DNA of 42,970 nucleotides from Thermoleophilia bacterium (GTDB lineage: Bacteria > Actinomycetota > Thermoleophilia > Gaiellales > Gaiellaceae), in assembly GCA_017882615.1 (NCBI GenBank), contig JADGPD010000011.1, forward strand, positions 1 to 42,970, read 5' to 3'. Under the pieces are notes generated by a model. The model was not told the DNA's origin. It saw nothing but the letters and a program-made list of their open reading frames with translations, and searched no databases. Within the stretch, counting starts at the first letter, position 1, and each line of letters opens with the position of its first letter. Positions 1 through 10,141 of the stretch are shown here, piece after piece. A program made the position numbers and the translations under genes.

Positions 1-77
1 ATTGTCACCTTTGCGGCAAGCGCGCCCATCGTCCGCGCCGCTGATTGGCGATGAGCAGAAACTACGCAAGTTGTTCC

Positions 78-100
78 GGCGAAAATCTTCGATTTTCGCC
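78..100. repeat. Perfect inverted repeat (hairpin)
   Basis: Ten-base arms GGCGAAAATC and GATTTTCGCC around a TTC loop. It lies in the gene-free first 130 bases of the window, where I see no credible reading frame. It resembles the GAAAGT/ACTTTC hairpins of the dispersed element described nearby, so it may be a further terminator-like structure. Its function is not shown by the sequence. Confidence 0.6.
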
Positions 101-130
101 AGCGAACTAAGAGTGACAAACCGCGCCGCC

Positions 131-307
131 GCCGCGACCGGCATGACGGGCGCGGCCCACAGACGCCGTCCTCAGAGCCCACATCCCGAACACTGACCGC
201 AGTTCCGGTCAGCCGACAACGCGTGTAGGAGCAGACGAGGCACCAGCGCCGCAGGCGCGTGACTCGTTCAACGATCTCGCCGGGGAAAGTCGCCAGACTT
301 TCCCCGG
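131..307. repeat. Dispersed intergenic repeat, copy A
   Basis: This stretch aligns by eye with 30678-30875. Shared blocks in the same order are GCCGCGACC, CGAACrCTGA, CGGTCAGCCGA, TAGGAGCAGACGA, the small hairpin GCGCC-nnn-GGCGC, and GTGACTCGT, ending in a GAAAGT/ACTTTC hairpin. A shorter copy lies at 28029-28134. All copies are between genes and near transcript ends. It could be a REP-like element, a small non-autonomous element or a conserved 3'-end RNA; the sequence does not decide. Confidence 0.6.
280..307. terminator. Hairpin terminator after the GNAT/acyl-CoA synthetase gene
   Basis: Perfect 11-bp stem (CCGGGGAAAGT / ACTTTCCCCGG) with a 6-base loop, ending four bases from the stop codon of the minus-strand gene at 311-3040. 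There is no T-run after the stem, as is common for actinobacterial terminators. It also forms the distal end of repeat copy A. Confidence 0.6.
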
Positions 308-310
308 TTA

Positions 311-3040
311 TTACCAGCCCTTCAAAGGTGGCCCTTCGCGTACCGGCTCGACGCGGATTCGCGCATCGACGGGGAGATAGCCCTCAGGCAGCGCGAACAG
401 CGGGTTCAAGTCGAGCTCGACGATCTCGGGCCTGTCGATGGACAGCTTCGAGAGGCGAAGCATGAGGTCGATCAACGCGCCGCGATCGGCCGGCGGCGCG
501 CCGCGGAAACCGTCAACCAGGCGATCGGTGCGGTCGCTCGAGACCAGCTCCTCGGCGTCGCGGGTGGTGATCGGCGCGATCCGGTACGTCGTGCCCGCGA
601 TCAGCTCGGCGAACACGCCGCCGGGCCCGAGTCCCACCAGCGGTCCGAACAGCGTGTCCTCGACGACGCCGGCAAGCAACTCGATCTTCCCGTCCACCTG
701 CTGCTGAATCAGAGCCGGAAGACCGATTCGCTCGAGCGTCTGCTCGAGCTCCTCGTCGTCCGAGATACCCAGCGCGACTAGGCCCTTGTCGCTCTTGTGC
801 AATCCCGCCTCGGCCGCCTTGACGACGACCGGATAGCCGAACTCGTTGGCGGTTGCCAGTGCTTCCTCGCGGCTGACGGCGACGTGCTGCTTGACGAAGG
901 GGATGCCGTAGGCACCGAGCAGCTGCTCGATCTCGTCGGCGTGCAACCAGCCGTCGTCGTCGCGGGCAAGCGCCTTGCTGACAACAGCCGCGGCGGCGTC
1001 GAAGTCGATGCCCTCGAGCTCCGGCACGGTACCGAGAGGACGACGCAGCCACTCGCCGCGCCTGGCAGCATGTCCGAGCGCGTGCGCGGCCGACTCGGGA
1101 AAGTTGAAGGAGACGGAGAGCGATCCGAAGACACGGTCGGGGCTGCCGGCGAAGACCGGGATGATCGGCTTGGTCGGCTTGTCCTCGGCCAGCACCTGCT
1201 CGATCGCCTCGACGATGCGCTCGGTCTTGACGCTGACCATCGGGATCGTCATCACGATCACGGCGTCGACACGGGCATCGGCGAGCGCGATCCGGATCGC
1301 CTTGGCGAAGACCTCTCCGGTTGCCGTCCCGAGCATGTCGACCGGGTTGCGGACGGTCGCCTCGGCGGCGAGCAGTTCGCGCAGCTTCTGCTGGCTCTCC
1401 TCGGTCAGTTCGGGCAGGGTCAGGCCGGCCGCCTCGCAGGCGTCGGCGCAGACCACGGCCAGGCCGCCGGCGTTGGTCACGATCGCAACCCTGTTTCCGG
1501 CGGGAAGTGGCTGACCGGCAATCAGGCGAGCCGTTTCGAGCAGCTCGGCGAAGGTCTCGGCGCGGATCACGCCGGCCTGGTGGAAGAGCGCCGTCGTCGC
1601 CGTCTCGGAGTTGGCCAGCGCCGCGGTGTGCGAGCTGGCGGCGCGAATGCCGGCGGTGGAACGCCCGCTCTTCAGAGCCAGGATCGGCTTCTGCCGGGCC
1701 ACGCGACGGGCGATGCGAGCGAACTTCTTCGGGTTTCCGAACGACTCCAGGTAGAGCAGGATGAGGTCGGTCGTCTTGTCGTCCTCCCACCACTCGAGCA
1801 GGTCGTTGGGCGAGACGTCGGCCGTGTTACCGACCGAGACGAAGGCCGAGACGCCGATACCGCGGGCGCGCGCCGCATCGAGCAGCGCGACGCCGAGCGC
1901 GCCACTCTGCGAGGAGAGCGCCAGCCGTCCCAGGGGAGGCTCGACAGCGCCGATAGTGGCGTTGAGGCTAGTAGCGGCGGAAGAGAGCCCGAGGATGTTC
2001 GGACCGAGCAGGCGGCCACCGTGCATGCGCACGAGCGCCAGCAGCTCTTCCTGCAGGTCCTGCCCGTCGACGCCGACCTCGGCGAAACCGGCGGAGATGA
2101 CGGCGATGGCGCGAACGCCTTTGCGCAGCGCGTCGTCGACAACGTCGAGCACGACCCGCGCCGGCGTGCAGACCACGGCCAGGTCGATCGAATCCTCGAT
2201 CTCGTCGACCGACCGGTAGGCGCGAACGCCCGCGACCGGGGTGGCTGAGGAGTTGACCGGATAGACGACGCCCTTGAAGCCGGCGTGCAGGATGTTCCGG
2301 AACAGGTCGCCGCCGACCGATCCTTCCCGCGCCGAGGCGCCGATGATGGCCACGCTGCGAGGAAGGAAGAAGGGCCGAAGCGATGTGACGACCGCTTCGT
2401 GGTCTCTCGCCCCGACCCACTCGAGCAGGTGCTCGGTCGGCTCGAGCGAGATCTCCATCTCGACGATGCCGCTGTCGAGCTCGCGGTGGAGGGCGAAACC
2501 GCTCAGGGACAGCATCTCGAGCGCCTTCATGTTGTCGGCCTTGACCAGGGCGACGAAGCTGCGGATGCCCACTGCCGCCGCGCGCGCGACGAGCTGGTTG
2601 AAGACCTGGGTGCCGAGACCGTGACCCTGAAGGTGGTCGGAGACGACGAAGGAAACCTCGGCTCGGTCGCGCTGGCGCAGGCGGTCGTAGCTACCGAGAG
2701 CAACGACCTCTTCACCTTCGGCGCCCGCGCGTGTGGCGATCAGCGCGCCCTGCTCGAGCCAGTCGCAGTCGACCATTCCCTCGAGCAGCGAGGCGTCGAT
2801 CGAGGCGCGGCCGTGGAAGCGCTGGGTGTAGCTCTCGGGCGAGAGGTTGCGGAGGAACTCGACGACCGGATCGACCTCTTCCGCCAGTGGCGGCCGCAGC
2901 CGAACGGTGCTGCCATCGCGAAGGATGACGTCGGTTGGGCCTGAGAGCAGCTCGCGTGCGTGCGCTCTTTCGTTCATTTCGCTAGCGGACTCGAGCTGCG
3001 CCTCCGTCGAGGAGACAGCGCCATCAGCGCTCTCTGACAT
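311..3040 (-). CDS. GNAT acetyltransferase fused to ADP-forming acyl-CoA synthetase (Pat-like)
   Basis: This 909-residue protein has an N-terminal GNAT domain (about residues 38-205), then a CoA-binding Rossmann domain (begins SVAIIGASAREGSVGG, about 230), a succinyl-CoA ligase-like domain, and a C-terminal ATP-grasp domain (about 690-909). Families with these parts are Pat/Pka protein lysine acyltransferases and acetate-CoA ligases (ADP-forming). Here GNAT comes first, as in actinobacterial Pat and unlike Salmonella Pat. The SHTAALA motif carries His471, where the phospho-histidine of active ADP-forming enzymes is expected, so the synthetase half may still be active. The start is set by TAAGGAG eight bases upstream. 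It lies directly downstream of acs on the same strand; acetylating Acs at Lys616 is the natural inference, not shown by sequence. No frameshift is seen. Confidence 0.9.
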   Translation of the reverse strand: MSESADGAVSSTEAQLESASEMNERAHARELLSGPTDVILRDGSTVRLRPPLAEEVDPVVEFLRNLSPESYTQRFHGRASIDASLLEGMVDCDWLEQGALIATRAGAEGEEVVALGSYDRLRQRDRAEVSFVVSDHLQGHGLGTQVFNQLVARAAAVGIRSFVALVKADNMKALEMLSLSGFALHRELDSGIVEMEISLEPTEHLLEWVGARDHEAVVTSLRPFFLPRSVAIIGASAREGSVGGDLFRNILHAGFKGVVYPVNSSATPVAGVRAYRSVDEIEDSIDLAVVCTPARVVLDVVDDALRKGVRAIAVISAGFAEVGVDGQDLQEELLALVRMHGGRLLGPNILGLSSAATSLNATIGAVEPPLGRLALSSQSGALGVALLDAARARGIGVSAFVSVGNTADVSPNDLLEWWEDDKTTDLILLYLESFGNPKKFARIARRVARQKPILALKSGRSTAGIRAASSHTAALANSETATTALFHQAGVIRAETFAELLETARLIAGQPLPAGNRVAIVTNAGGLAVVCADACEAAGLTLPELTEESQQKLRELLAAEATVRNPVDMLGTATGEVFAKAIRIALADARVDAVIVMTIPMVSVKTERIVEAIEQVLAEDKPTKPIIPVFAGSPDRVFGSLSVSFNFPESAAHALGHAARRGEWLRRPLGTVPELEGIDFDAAAAVVSKALARDDDGWLHADEIEQLLGAYGIPFVKQHVAVSREEALATANEFGYPVVVKAAEAGLHKSDKGLVALGISDDEELEQTLERIGLPALIQQQVDGKIELLAGVVEDTLFGPLVGLGPGGVFAELIAGTTYRIAPITTRDAEELVSSDRTDRLVDGFRGAPPADRGALIDLMLRLSKLSIDRPEIVELDLNPLFALPEGYLPVDARIRVEPVREGPPLKGW

Positions 3041-3214
3041 CTTTCGCTCCTTACTCTCTCTTCAATTCTTGCAGAGCTCTCCGGCCGCGCCGGCGAAACA
3101 TGGAATCTCGTCTGCGCCGCGCCCGTAAAGGGCCGCTCTCTGAGTGCTCACGGTCAGTGTGTGTGCGAGGAGAGCCTGTCCATGGTACCTACGCCGAGAA
3201 CGTCGATTCGGCTC

Positions 3215-3266
3215 ATAGAAACCGCCGCCGGCCGAGACGCTGCGCTGGGCCGGCGGCGGTTTCTAT
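3215..3266. terminator. Strong hairpin terminator between acs and the Pat-like gene
   Basis: Perfect 19-bp stem (3215-3233 with 3248-3266) and a 14-base loop, 22 bases downstream of the acs stop on the minus strand. On that strand the stem ends in a short AT-rich run (TTTCTAT). It should separate acs from the downstream Pat-like gene, which then needs its own promoter in 3041-3214; I could not pick a convincing one. Confidence 0.85.
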
Positions 3267-3287
3267 GCGATAGGTATCGAAGACGGG

Positions 3288-5252
<1,965 letters not shown>

Positions 5253-5532
5253 GCTCGACCTCCTGGAGTTTCAATCCCGACGAGTGCTCAACGTCATCTC
5301 GGCCGGCGCCTGGCGACCTCCGTCGATCGAAATCGATCAGCGAAAGGGCGCGCGCGTCAACAAAAATGACCTTGCGATACGGCCGGAAGGCTATCACTGC
5401 CGATCGGGACCCTGCAGCAGCGGCGACGCCCGCATCCTCGGGAGGGCAGGGCGCCTCTCGACTCGTCACAGCGCCCCGGCGCCGGTGCTATTCAGCGCTT
5501 TCCGCATGCGTCACAGGAAACTCTCGAGTTAC

Positions 5533-5586
5533 TTGACAAAGCAAGCGCTCATCTGCATAGACTCCGCTCGCATGACAGCGTTGTCA
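5533..5586 (+). promoter_or_regulatory. Promoter plus LacI-type operator, copy 1 (in front of the lacI remnant)
   Basis: TTGACA at 5533-5538, a 19-base spacer, and TAGACT at 5558-5563, followed by the near-palindrome TGACAGCGTTGTCA at 5573-5586. The ATG of the remnant (5572) overlaps the operator. The same arrangement with the same spacing recurs at 5878-5933, so the two are duplicates. The spacer is longer than the usual 17; CATAGA with 17 bases is the alternative -10. Confidence 0.6.
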
Positions 5587-5835
5587 GACACCGATGTCTC
5601 TCGGGATCGTGAAGCTCCGGGCTGCCAAGGTCGTAGCGTTGCCTGAGGCGAACCACACCAGCGCGCTCGACCGGTCCCGCACGAAGAGGCGCCGACCATG
5701 AGCGACGTTGCGGCGGCCGCCTATGTGAGCCTCAAGACCGTCTCCGGCGGGGAAGGGGCGGTGAGACCGCGTCTTCGCGTGGTGCTCGCTGCTCGGATCA
5801 GGGCGCTCGATGAGCGGGGTCTCACTCTCACTGCT
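5572..5835 (+). pseudogene. Remnant of a LacI-family regulator (N-terminal part)
   Basis: The stretch starts ATG-ACA-GCG-TTG-TCA (MTALSDTDVS), parallel to VTALSEADLA inside the intact LacI gene at 6761. After a region out of frame comes MSDVAAAAYVSLKTVS (from 5698), a damaged copy of the intact helix-turn-helix MRDVASTAGVSLKTVS. This is followed by VRPRLRVVLAARIRAL against VRPETAARVQAAIKQL. The SRVVNDEPG stretch is reduced to GGEGA, and everything beyond the hinge is missing. It reads as a duplicated and decayed lacI whose promoter and operator survive. The intact copy lies downstream of the transporter ATPase. Confidence 0.7.
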
Positions 5836-5877
5836 TTTCCAAAAAGAGACCATTTTGCAGGGTCTTTAAGATCTCGT

Positions 5878-5933
5878 TTGACAACGCCCGCGTTCATGTG
5901 CATAGACTCCCGCCCATCATGACAGCGTTGTCG
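5878..5933 (+). promoter_or_regulatory. Promoter and LacI-type operator for the sugar transporter ATPase
   Basis: TTGACA at 5878-5883, 19-base spacer, TAGACT at 5903-5908, then operator TGACAGCGTTGTCG at 5920-5933. The operator covers the ATG at 5919. Transcription from this promoter would begin about 4-6 bases ahead of the ATG, giving a leaderless or nearly leaderless message. The -35 region itself contains TGACAACG-cccg-CGTTCA, a second, looser inverted repeat. A LacI-family repressor bound here would block initiation. Confidence 0.65.
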
Positions 5934-6713
5934 GTAACGACGCCAAATAGTAGCGGTGTAGAGCCGATCCTCGAGGCTCGCAACATCCAGAAGCACTTCG
6001 GTCACGTCGTGGCGCTTCGGGAGGGCAACTTCCAGCTGCGCCCGGACGAGATACACGCGATCGTCGGCGACAACGGTGCGGGCAAGTCGACGCTGATCAA
6101 GATCATCTCCGGCGTCTTCCACGCAGACGGCGGCGAGGTGTTACTCGACGGCCGACCGGTATCGATTACGAACCCGCGCGAAGCCCGCGTACTCGGGATC
6201 GAGACCGTCTACCAAGACCTCGCGCTCGCCGAGCACCTCGACGCCGCAGCGAATCTCTTCCTAGGTCGCGAGATGTTGCTCCCGCCCCCTCTTTCCTGGT
6301 TCGGCTTCCTCGACAAAAAGTCGATGAAGCAGCGTGCCGAGGGAGAGATGCAGCGTCTCAAGATCGGTATCCAGTCCGTCGAACAGCCTGTGCAGAGCCT
6401 CTCCGGTGGACAGCGCCAGGCGGTCGCCGTCGCTCGCGCCATCGCTTGGGGTAATCGCATCGTGATCATGGACGAGCCCACAGCCGCGCTCGGCGTGCGC
6501 GAGTCCGCCATGGTGCTCGAGCTGATGAGAGAGGTGAAGAACCACGGTATCGCGGTGATCATGATCAGCCACAATCTGCCCGAGGTCTTCGCCGTCGCCG
6601 ACCGAATCACGGTGCTTCGGCTCGGGCGGACGATTGCGACCATAGACACGAGCGACACGAGCCTCGAGGCGGTCGTCGGGTTCATGACCGGAGCCCTCGA
6701 CGCGCTCGTCTGA
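5919..6713 (+). CDS. Sugar ABC transporter ATP-binding protein
   Basis: A 264-residue single-domain ATPase of the RbsA/XylG/FrcA group that powers sugar import at the cytoplasmic face. It shows Walker A GDNGAGKST, signature LSGGQRQAVAVARA, Walker B IVIMDEPTAAL and the switch histidine in MISHNLPEV. RbsA and XylG carry two such domains; this one has one, so the transporter probably uses a homodimer. I chose the ATG at 5919 over an in-frame ATG at 5898 because 5898 lies inside the promoter and because MTALS is repeated at the starts of the lacI copies. There is no Shine-Dalgarno, consistent with leaderless translation. It begins an operon-like run with the LacI regulator (11 bp on), cupin and permease. 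The substrate is not evident. Confidence 0.93.
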   Translation: MTALSVTTPNSSGVEPILEARNIQKHFGHVVALREGNFQLRPDEIHAIVGDNGAGKSTLIKIISGVFHADGGEVLLDGRPVSITNPREARVLGIETVYQDLALAEHLDAAANLFLGREMLLPPPLSWFGFLDKKSMKQRAEGEMQRLKIGIQSVEQPVQSLSGGQRQAVAVARAIAWGNRIVIMDEPTAALGVRESAMVLELMREVKNHGIAVIMISHNLPEVFAVADRITVLRLGRTIATIDTSDTSLEAVVGFMTGALDALV

Positions 6714-6724
6714 GGAAAAGCGCC

Positions 6725-7807
6725 TTGACCGTCCCGACACACGCACGTAGCAAACGCCAGGTGACCGCGTTGTCCGAAGCCGACCTCGCCGGTGTCTTCG
6801 ACCAGCCGCGCGCGAAGGAGCGCCCGACTATGCGCGACGTCGCCAGCACCGCCGGGGTGAGCCTCAAGACCGTCTCTCGTGTCGTCAACGACGAGCCCGG
6901 TGTCCGTCCCGAGACCGCGGCGCGCGTCCAGGCGGCGATCAAGCAGCTCGGCTTCCGCCGCAATGACATGGCTCGGGCACTTCGGGGCGGGCAACTGTCG
7001 CGAACCCTCGGCCTGGTGATAGAGGACGTTTCGAACCCGTTCTACTCCGCGATCACGCGAGGCGTAGAGGAGGTCATGCGCGAGCGCGGTCTGATGCTCG
7101 TCGCGGGCTCTTCCGACGAGGAACCGGAGCGGGAGCGAGAGCTTGCGCTGCTCCTTTGCGAGCGGCGCGTCGAGGGTCTTTTTATCGTGCCGGCGGGGAC
7201 CGATCACCGCTATCTCCTCCCCGAGCTACGCCTCGGCATGATCGCCGTCTTCATCGACCGCCCGCCCGGTTGCATCGAGGCAGACACCGTCTTGCTCGAC
7301 AACGTGGGCGGTACGCGCAAGGGAGTCGAGTACCTGATCGAGCAGGGCCATCGGCGGATCGGCATGATCGGCGACGATTCGGCGATCTTCACCGAGCGCG
7401 AGCGCGCGCGAGGTTTCCGCGAGGCGCTTCACGCCGCCGGGATCCCCGTCGACGAATCGATCATTCGTTTCGGTGCTCATAGCACCGGCGCCGCCGACGA
7501 GGCGGCGCGCGAGCTGCTTGCGTTGCCCGAGCCGCCGACTGCCGTCTTCACGGGCAACAACCGCATTACGATCGGTGCTTTGCGTGCGTTGGCGGCAACC
7601 GGCCGTCGCATTGCGCTGGTCGGCTTCGACGACCTCGAGCTGGCCGAGTTCCTCGCTCTACCGGTTACGGTCATCACCTACGACCCGGCCGATCTGGGCC
7701 GCCGAGCCGCCGAGCTGCTCTCGCGGCGGCTCGATGGCGACAACCGCCCACCCCAGACGGTGATCTTGCCGACGAACCTCGTTATGCGCGGCTTCGGGGA
7801 GGTGTGA
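6725..7807 (+). CDS. LacI-family transcriptional regulator
   Basis: A 360-residue regulator with an N-terminal LacI helix-turn-helix (MRDVASTAGVSLKTVSRVVN, residues 36-55), hinge, and a periplasmic-binding-protein-like sugar domain (LGLVIEDVSNPFYS onward to the C-terminus). I take the TTG at 6725 as start because GAGGAAA lies about eight bases upstream; GTG 6761 or ATG 6830 are possible and would shorten the unusual 35-residue lead-in. It probably binds the TGACAgCGTTGTCA-type palindromes at 5573, 5920 and 10100 and represses the transporter until a sugar or sugar phosphate binds. A similar sequence (TGACCGCGTTGTCC, 6762-6775) lies inside its own start region. It overlaps the next gene by GTGA. 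Confidence 0.93.
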   Translation: MTVPTHARSKRQVTALSEADLAGVFDQPRAKERPTMRDVASTAGVSLKTVSRVVNDEPGVRPETAARVQAAIKQLGFRRNDMARALRGGQLSRTLGLVIEDVSNPFYSAITRGVEEVMRERGLMLVAGSSDEEPERERELALLLCERRVEGLFIVPAGTDHRYLLPELRLGMIAVFIDRPPGCIEADTVLLDNVGGTRKGVEYLIEQGHRRIGMIGDDSAIFTERERARGFREALHAAGIPVDESIIRFGAHSTGAADEAARELLALPEPPTAVFTGNNRITIGALRALAATGRRIALVGFDDLELAEFLALPVTVITYDPADLGRRAAELLSRRLDGDNRPPQTVILPTNLVMRGFGEV

Positions 7808-8838
7808 GCGGCGTGAAGCCGATCCGCCTCGATGCGAACCAGCCGAGCCGCTTATACCGCGGCGGCCCCGCCATCGCGCGCTTTCGTGGCGTGTCCTCGA
7901 GCGACGGATACGTGCCGGAAGACTGGGTCGGCTCGACGACGTCCATTTTTGGCAAGGAGCCGCGAGGGCTCACCGTTCTTCCCGACGGGCGACTGCTCCG
8001 CGATGCGATAGCCGCTGAGCCGGAAGCGTTTCTGGGTGCCGCGCACGTGAGCCGCTTCGGAGCCGATACTGCGCTTCTGGTGAAGTTACTCGACGCCGGC
8101 GAGCAGCTTCCGGTTCATAGCCATCCCGACCGCGCCTTCGCCCGCGAGCACCTCGGAGCGCGCTACGGCAAGTCAGAGGCCTGGCTGATCGTCGAAGCCG
8201 GAGGCGAGCGACCCCTCCTTCACGTCGGCTTTCGCGAGGACGTCGAGGTTGAGACGCTTGCCGACTGGGTCTCTCGCCAGGACCGCACGCGCATGCTCGA
8301 ATCGCTGAACGAAGTGCCGGTCGCGCCGGGCGACTGTATCTACGTCCCCGGCGGCACTCCGCACTCGATCGGCAAGGGCGTGTTCATGGTCGAAGTGCAG
8401 GAGCCATCCGATCTCGGAGTGATGCTCGATTGGTCGGGTTTCGAGATCGGCGGGCCCGAGGAAGCTGATATGGGGCTCGGCTTCGATGTCGCGCTCGGCT
8501 GCGTGCGGCGCACGGCACTCGGCAGCGAGGAGCTCGATTCTTGGATGCGCCGGAGCAAGTCCGCCCCGGAGATTCGCCCCGGCGCCAGATCGGTCGTCCC
8601 GCCCGAGGCTGAGCAGTTCTTCCGCGCAGAGTGGCTTCGGCCCGAGCCCGTCGTGGCGCTCGAGCCAAGCTACTCGATCCTCGTCGTCGTCGACGGTGAG
8701 GGGCGCCTCGAAACCAGAGACGGGGCGCTCGATCTCGCTCGAGGCGAGACCATCCTCGTTCCCTACGACGCGGGGGCCGGCGAGCTCTCGGGACCGATCG
8801 AAGTTGTCCGCTGCTTACCACCTCTCCCGGAGGAATAG
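7804..8838 (+). CDS. Type I phosphomannose isomerase-like cupin enzyme
   Basis: A 344-residue zinc cupin related to ManA, which interconverts mannose-6-phosphate and fructose-6-phosphate. The metal-site motifs are present: LPVHSHPDRAF (His-x-His), KSEAW (Glu) and VPGGTPHSIG (His). The C-terminal half has the second cupin fold. GTG at 7804 overlaps the lacI stop by four bases, so translation is probably coupled. It sits between the regulator and permease of a sugar transporter, which suggests that it isomerises the imported, phosphorylated sugar; whether that is mannose or another aldose is open. It is closer to the short bacterial PMI group than to the roughly 390-residue E. coli ManA. Confidence 0.8.
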   Translation: MSGVKPIRLDANQPSRLYRGGPAIARFRGVSSSDGYVPEDWVGSTTSIFGKEPRGLTVLPDGRLLRDAIAAEPEAFLGAAHVSRFGADTALLVKLLDAGEQLPVHSHPDRAFAREHLGARYGKSEAWLIVEAGGERPLLHVGFREDVEVETLADWVSRQDRTRMLESLNEVPVAPGDCIYVPGGTPHSIGKGVFMVEVQEPSDLGVMLDWSGFEIGGPEEADMGLGFDVALGCVRRTALGSEELDSWMRRSKSAPEIRPGARSVVPPEAEQFFRAEWLRPEPVVALEPSYSILVVVDGEGRLETRDGALDLARGETILVPYDAGAGELSGPIEVVRCLPPLPEE

Positions 8839-8844
8839 AGCGCA

Positions 8845-9927
8845 ATGGCGAAAGGCAAGATGGGATCATCGGTAAAACACGACGTTATCGCCGCGGAGGA
8901 CGTGATCACGTCAGAACTGACGCGCGGGGAGCGGGCTCTCGACCTCGTATGGCGCTCCTGGCTCTTCATCTTCCTGCTCGGGTTGATCGTCTTCTTCTGG
9001 AGCCAGACGCCGGCTAACAGCTTTCTCACCGGCTCGAACTTCAAGCTGATCGCGCTCAACACGTCCGAGGTGATCCTGCTTGCGATCGGCGAGACGTTCG
9101 TGATTGTCACGGCCGGCATCGACCTCTCGATCGGCGGGATCCTGCTCATCGCGGGTACTTGCGGCGGGAAGGTGATGCTCGCCTTGTCGGGAACGCACGC
9201 TCAGGTTCAGATGGGGCTGTACCCGCACGCCACCACCGCTATCTGCGTGGGTATCGCAGTCTGCATCGTCATGGGGACTGCGTGGGGCTTGGTGAACGGG
9301 CTGCTCATCACCCTCCTGAAGCTTCCCCCGTTCATCGTCACGCTCGGGACACTCGGTATCACCTTCGGTCTATCCGACCTGATCTCGGGAGGCACGAACT
9401 TCTTTGCACCCGTGCCGCCTAGCTTCACGGACAAAATCGGTAACGGAACGTTCCTCGGCTTATACGTCCCCATCTGGATCGCGATCTTCTTCTTGATCGT
9501 CGCGCACATCGTCTACCACCATTTGCGCTTCGGCCGCTACACGGCCGCGGTTGGGTCGAACGAGGAGGGCGCGCGACGTACCGGCATTGCCGTCAACCGC
9601 CAAATCGTCAAGGTCTACGCGCTCGCCGGGTTCCTAGCCGGATCCGCGGCGGTCCTTGACCTCGCGATCTTCACGAACATCTCCCGCGCCTCGCACTCGA
9701 GCGACAACCTGAATGCGATCGGCGCCGTCGTGATCGGTGGCACGAGCCTCTTCGGCGGCGTCGGCACGATTATCGGCAGCGCCATCGGCGCGTTCATACC
9801 GACAATTGCACAGAACGGCCTCGTAATCATGAACGTCCCGTCGTTCTGGCAGGAGGTGCTCGTCGGAGTGACGATCATCTTCGCCGTCTATCTCGACCAG
9901 GTGCGTCGCCGGCGCTCAAGCAAATGA
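8845..9927 (+). CDS. Sugar ABC transporter permease (RbsC family)
   Basis: A 360-residue integral membrane protein with about eight to ten hydrophobic segments, typical of the ribose/xylose permease family. Characteristic stretches are TAGIDLSIGGILLIAG, LPPFIVTLGTLGI and a C-terminal AIGAVVIGGTSLFGGVGT. A short cytoplasmic N-terminus of about 40 residues precedes the first helix. CCGGAGGAA ends seven bases before the ATG. It belongs with the ATPase at 5919 and the binding protein at 10142; the permease is separated from the ATPase by the regulator and the cupin, which is an unusual order. Confidence 0.94.
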   Translation: MAKGKMGSSVKHDVIAAEDVITSELTRGERALDLVWRSWLFIFLLGLIVFFWSQTPANSFLTGSNFKLIALNTSEVILLAIGETFVIVTAGIDLSIGGILLIAGTCGGKVMLALSGTHAQVQMGLYPHATTAICVGIAVCIVMGTAWGLVNGLLITLLKLPPFIVTLGTLGITFGLSDLISGGTNFFAPVPPSFTDKIGNGTFLGLYVPIWIAIFFLIVAHIVYHHLRFGRYTAAVGSNEEGARRTGIAVNRQIVKVYALAGFLAGSAAVLDLAIFTNISRASHSSDNLNAIGAVVIGGTSLFGGVGTIIGSAIGAFIPTIAQNGLVIMNVPSFWQEVLVGVTIIFAVYLDQVRRRRSSK

Positions 9928-10052
9928 GCGCGGGCGAGAAAAGAAGTGCTCCATCGACCTACACCACAGGCAGCGAGCGACGTCCACCGTCGAGCCTCGG
10001 GGAAGTGGCCCGTGGCTGTCAGTGGAAACGCGGCGCCGGCTGTGGGGGTTTC

Positions 10053-10133
10053 TTGACACGTTTCTCGGCGCGGAGTATCAGTGGAGTTTGACCGGTTTAT
10101 GACAACGTTGTACTAATCGAAACGAAGGGGAGG
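10053..10133 (+). promoter_or_regulatory. Promoter/operator and RBS region of the sugar-binding protein gene
   Basis: Two possible promoters are visible: TTGACA (10053-10058), 17 bases, TATCAG (10076-10081); and TTGACC (10088-10093), 17 bases, TACTAAT (from 10111). Operator TGACAACGTTGTAC lies at 10100-10113 and contains the perfect 10-base palindrome ACAACGTTGT. It sits in the spacer of the second promoter and just downstream of the first. It matches the operators at 5573 and 5920, so the binding protein gene has its own promoter under the same LacI control. AAGGGGAGG at 10125-10133 is a strong ribosome-binding site, as expected for an abundant binding protein. No gene is seen in 9928-10141. 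Confidence 0.7.
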
Positions 10134-10141
10134 TTTTATCG

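Noticed and set aside
797-2248. Long open frame on the plus strand across the Pat-like gene
   Set aside because: It mirrors the codon pattern of the minus-strand gene, has no recognisable domain and no ribosome-binding site; high GC gives such frames often.
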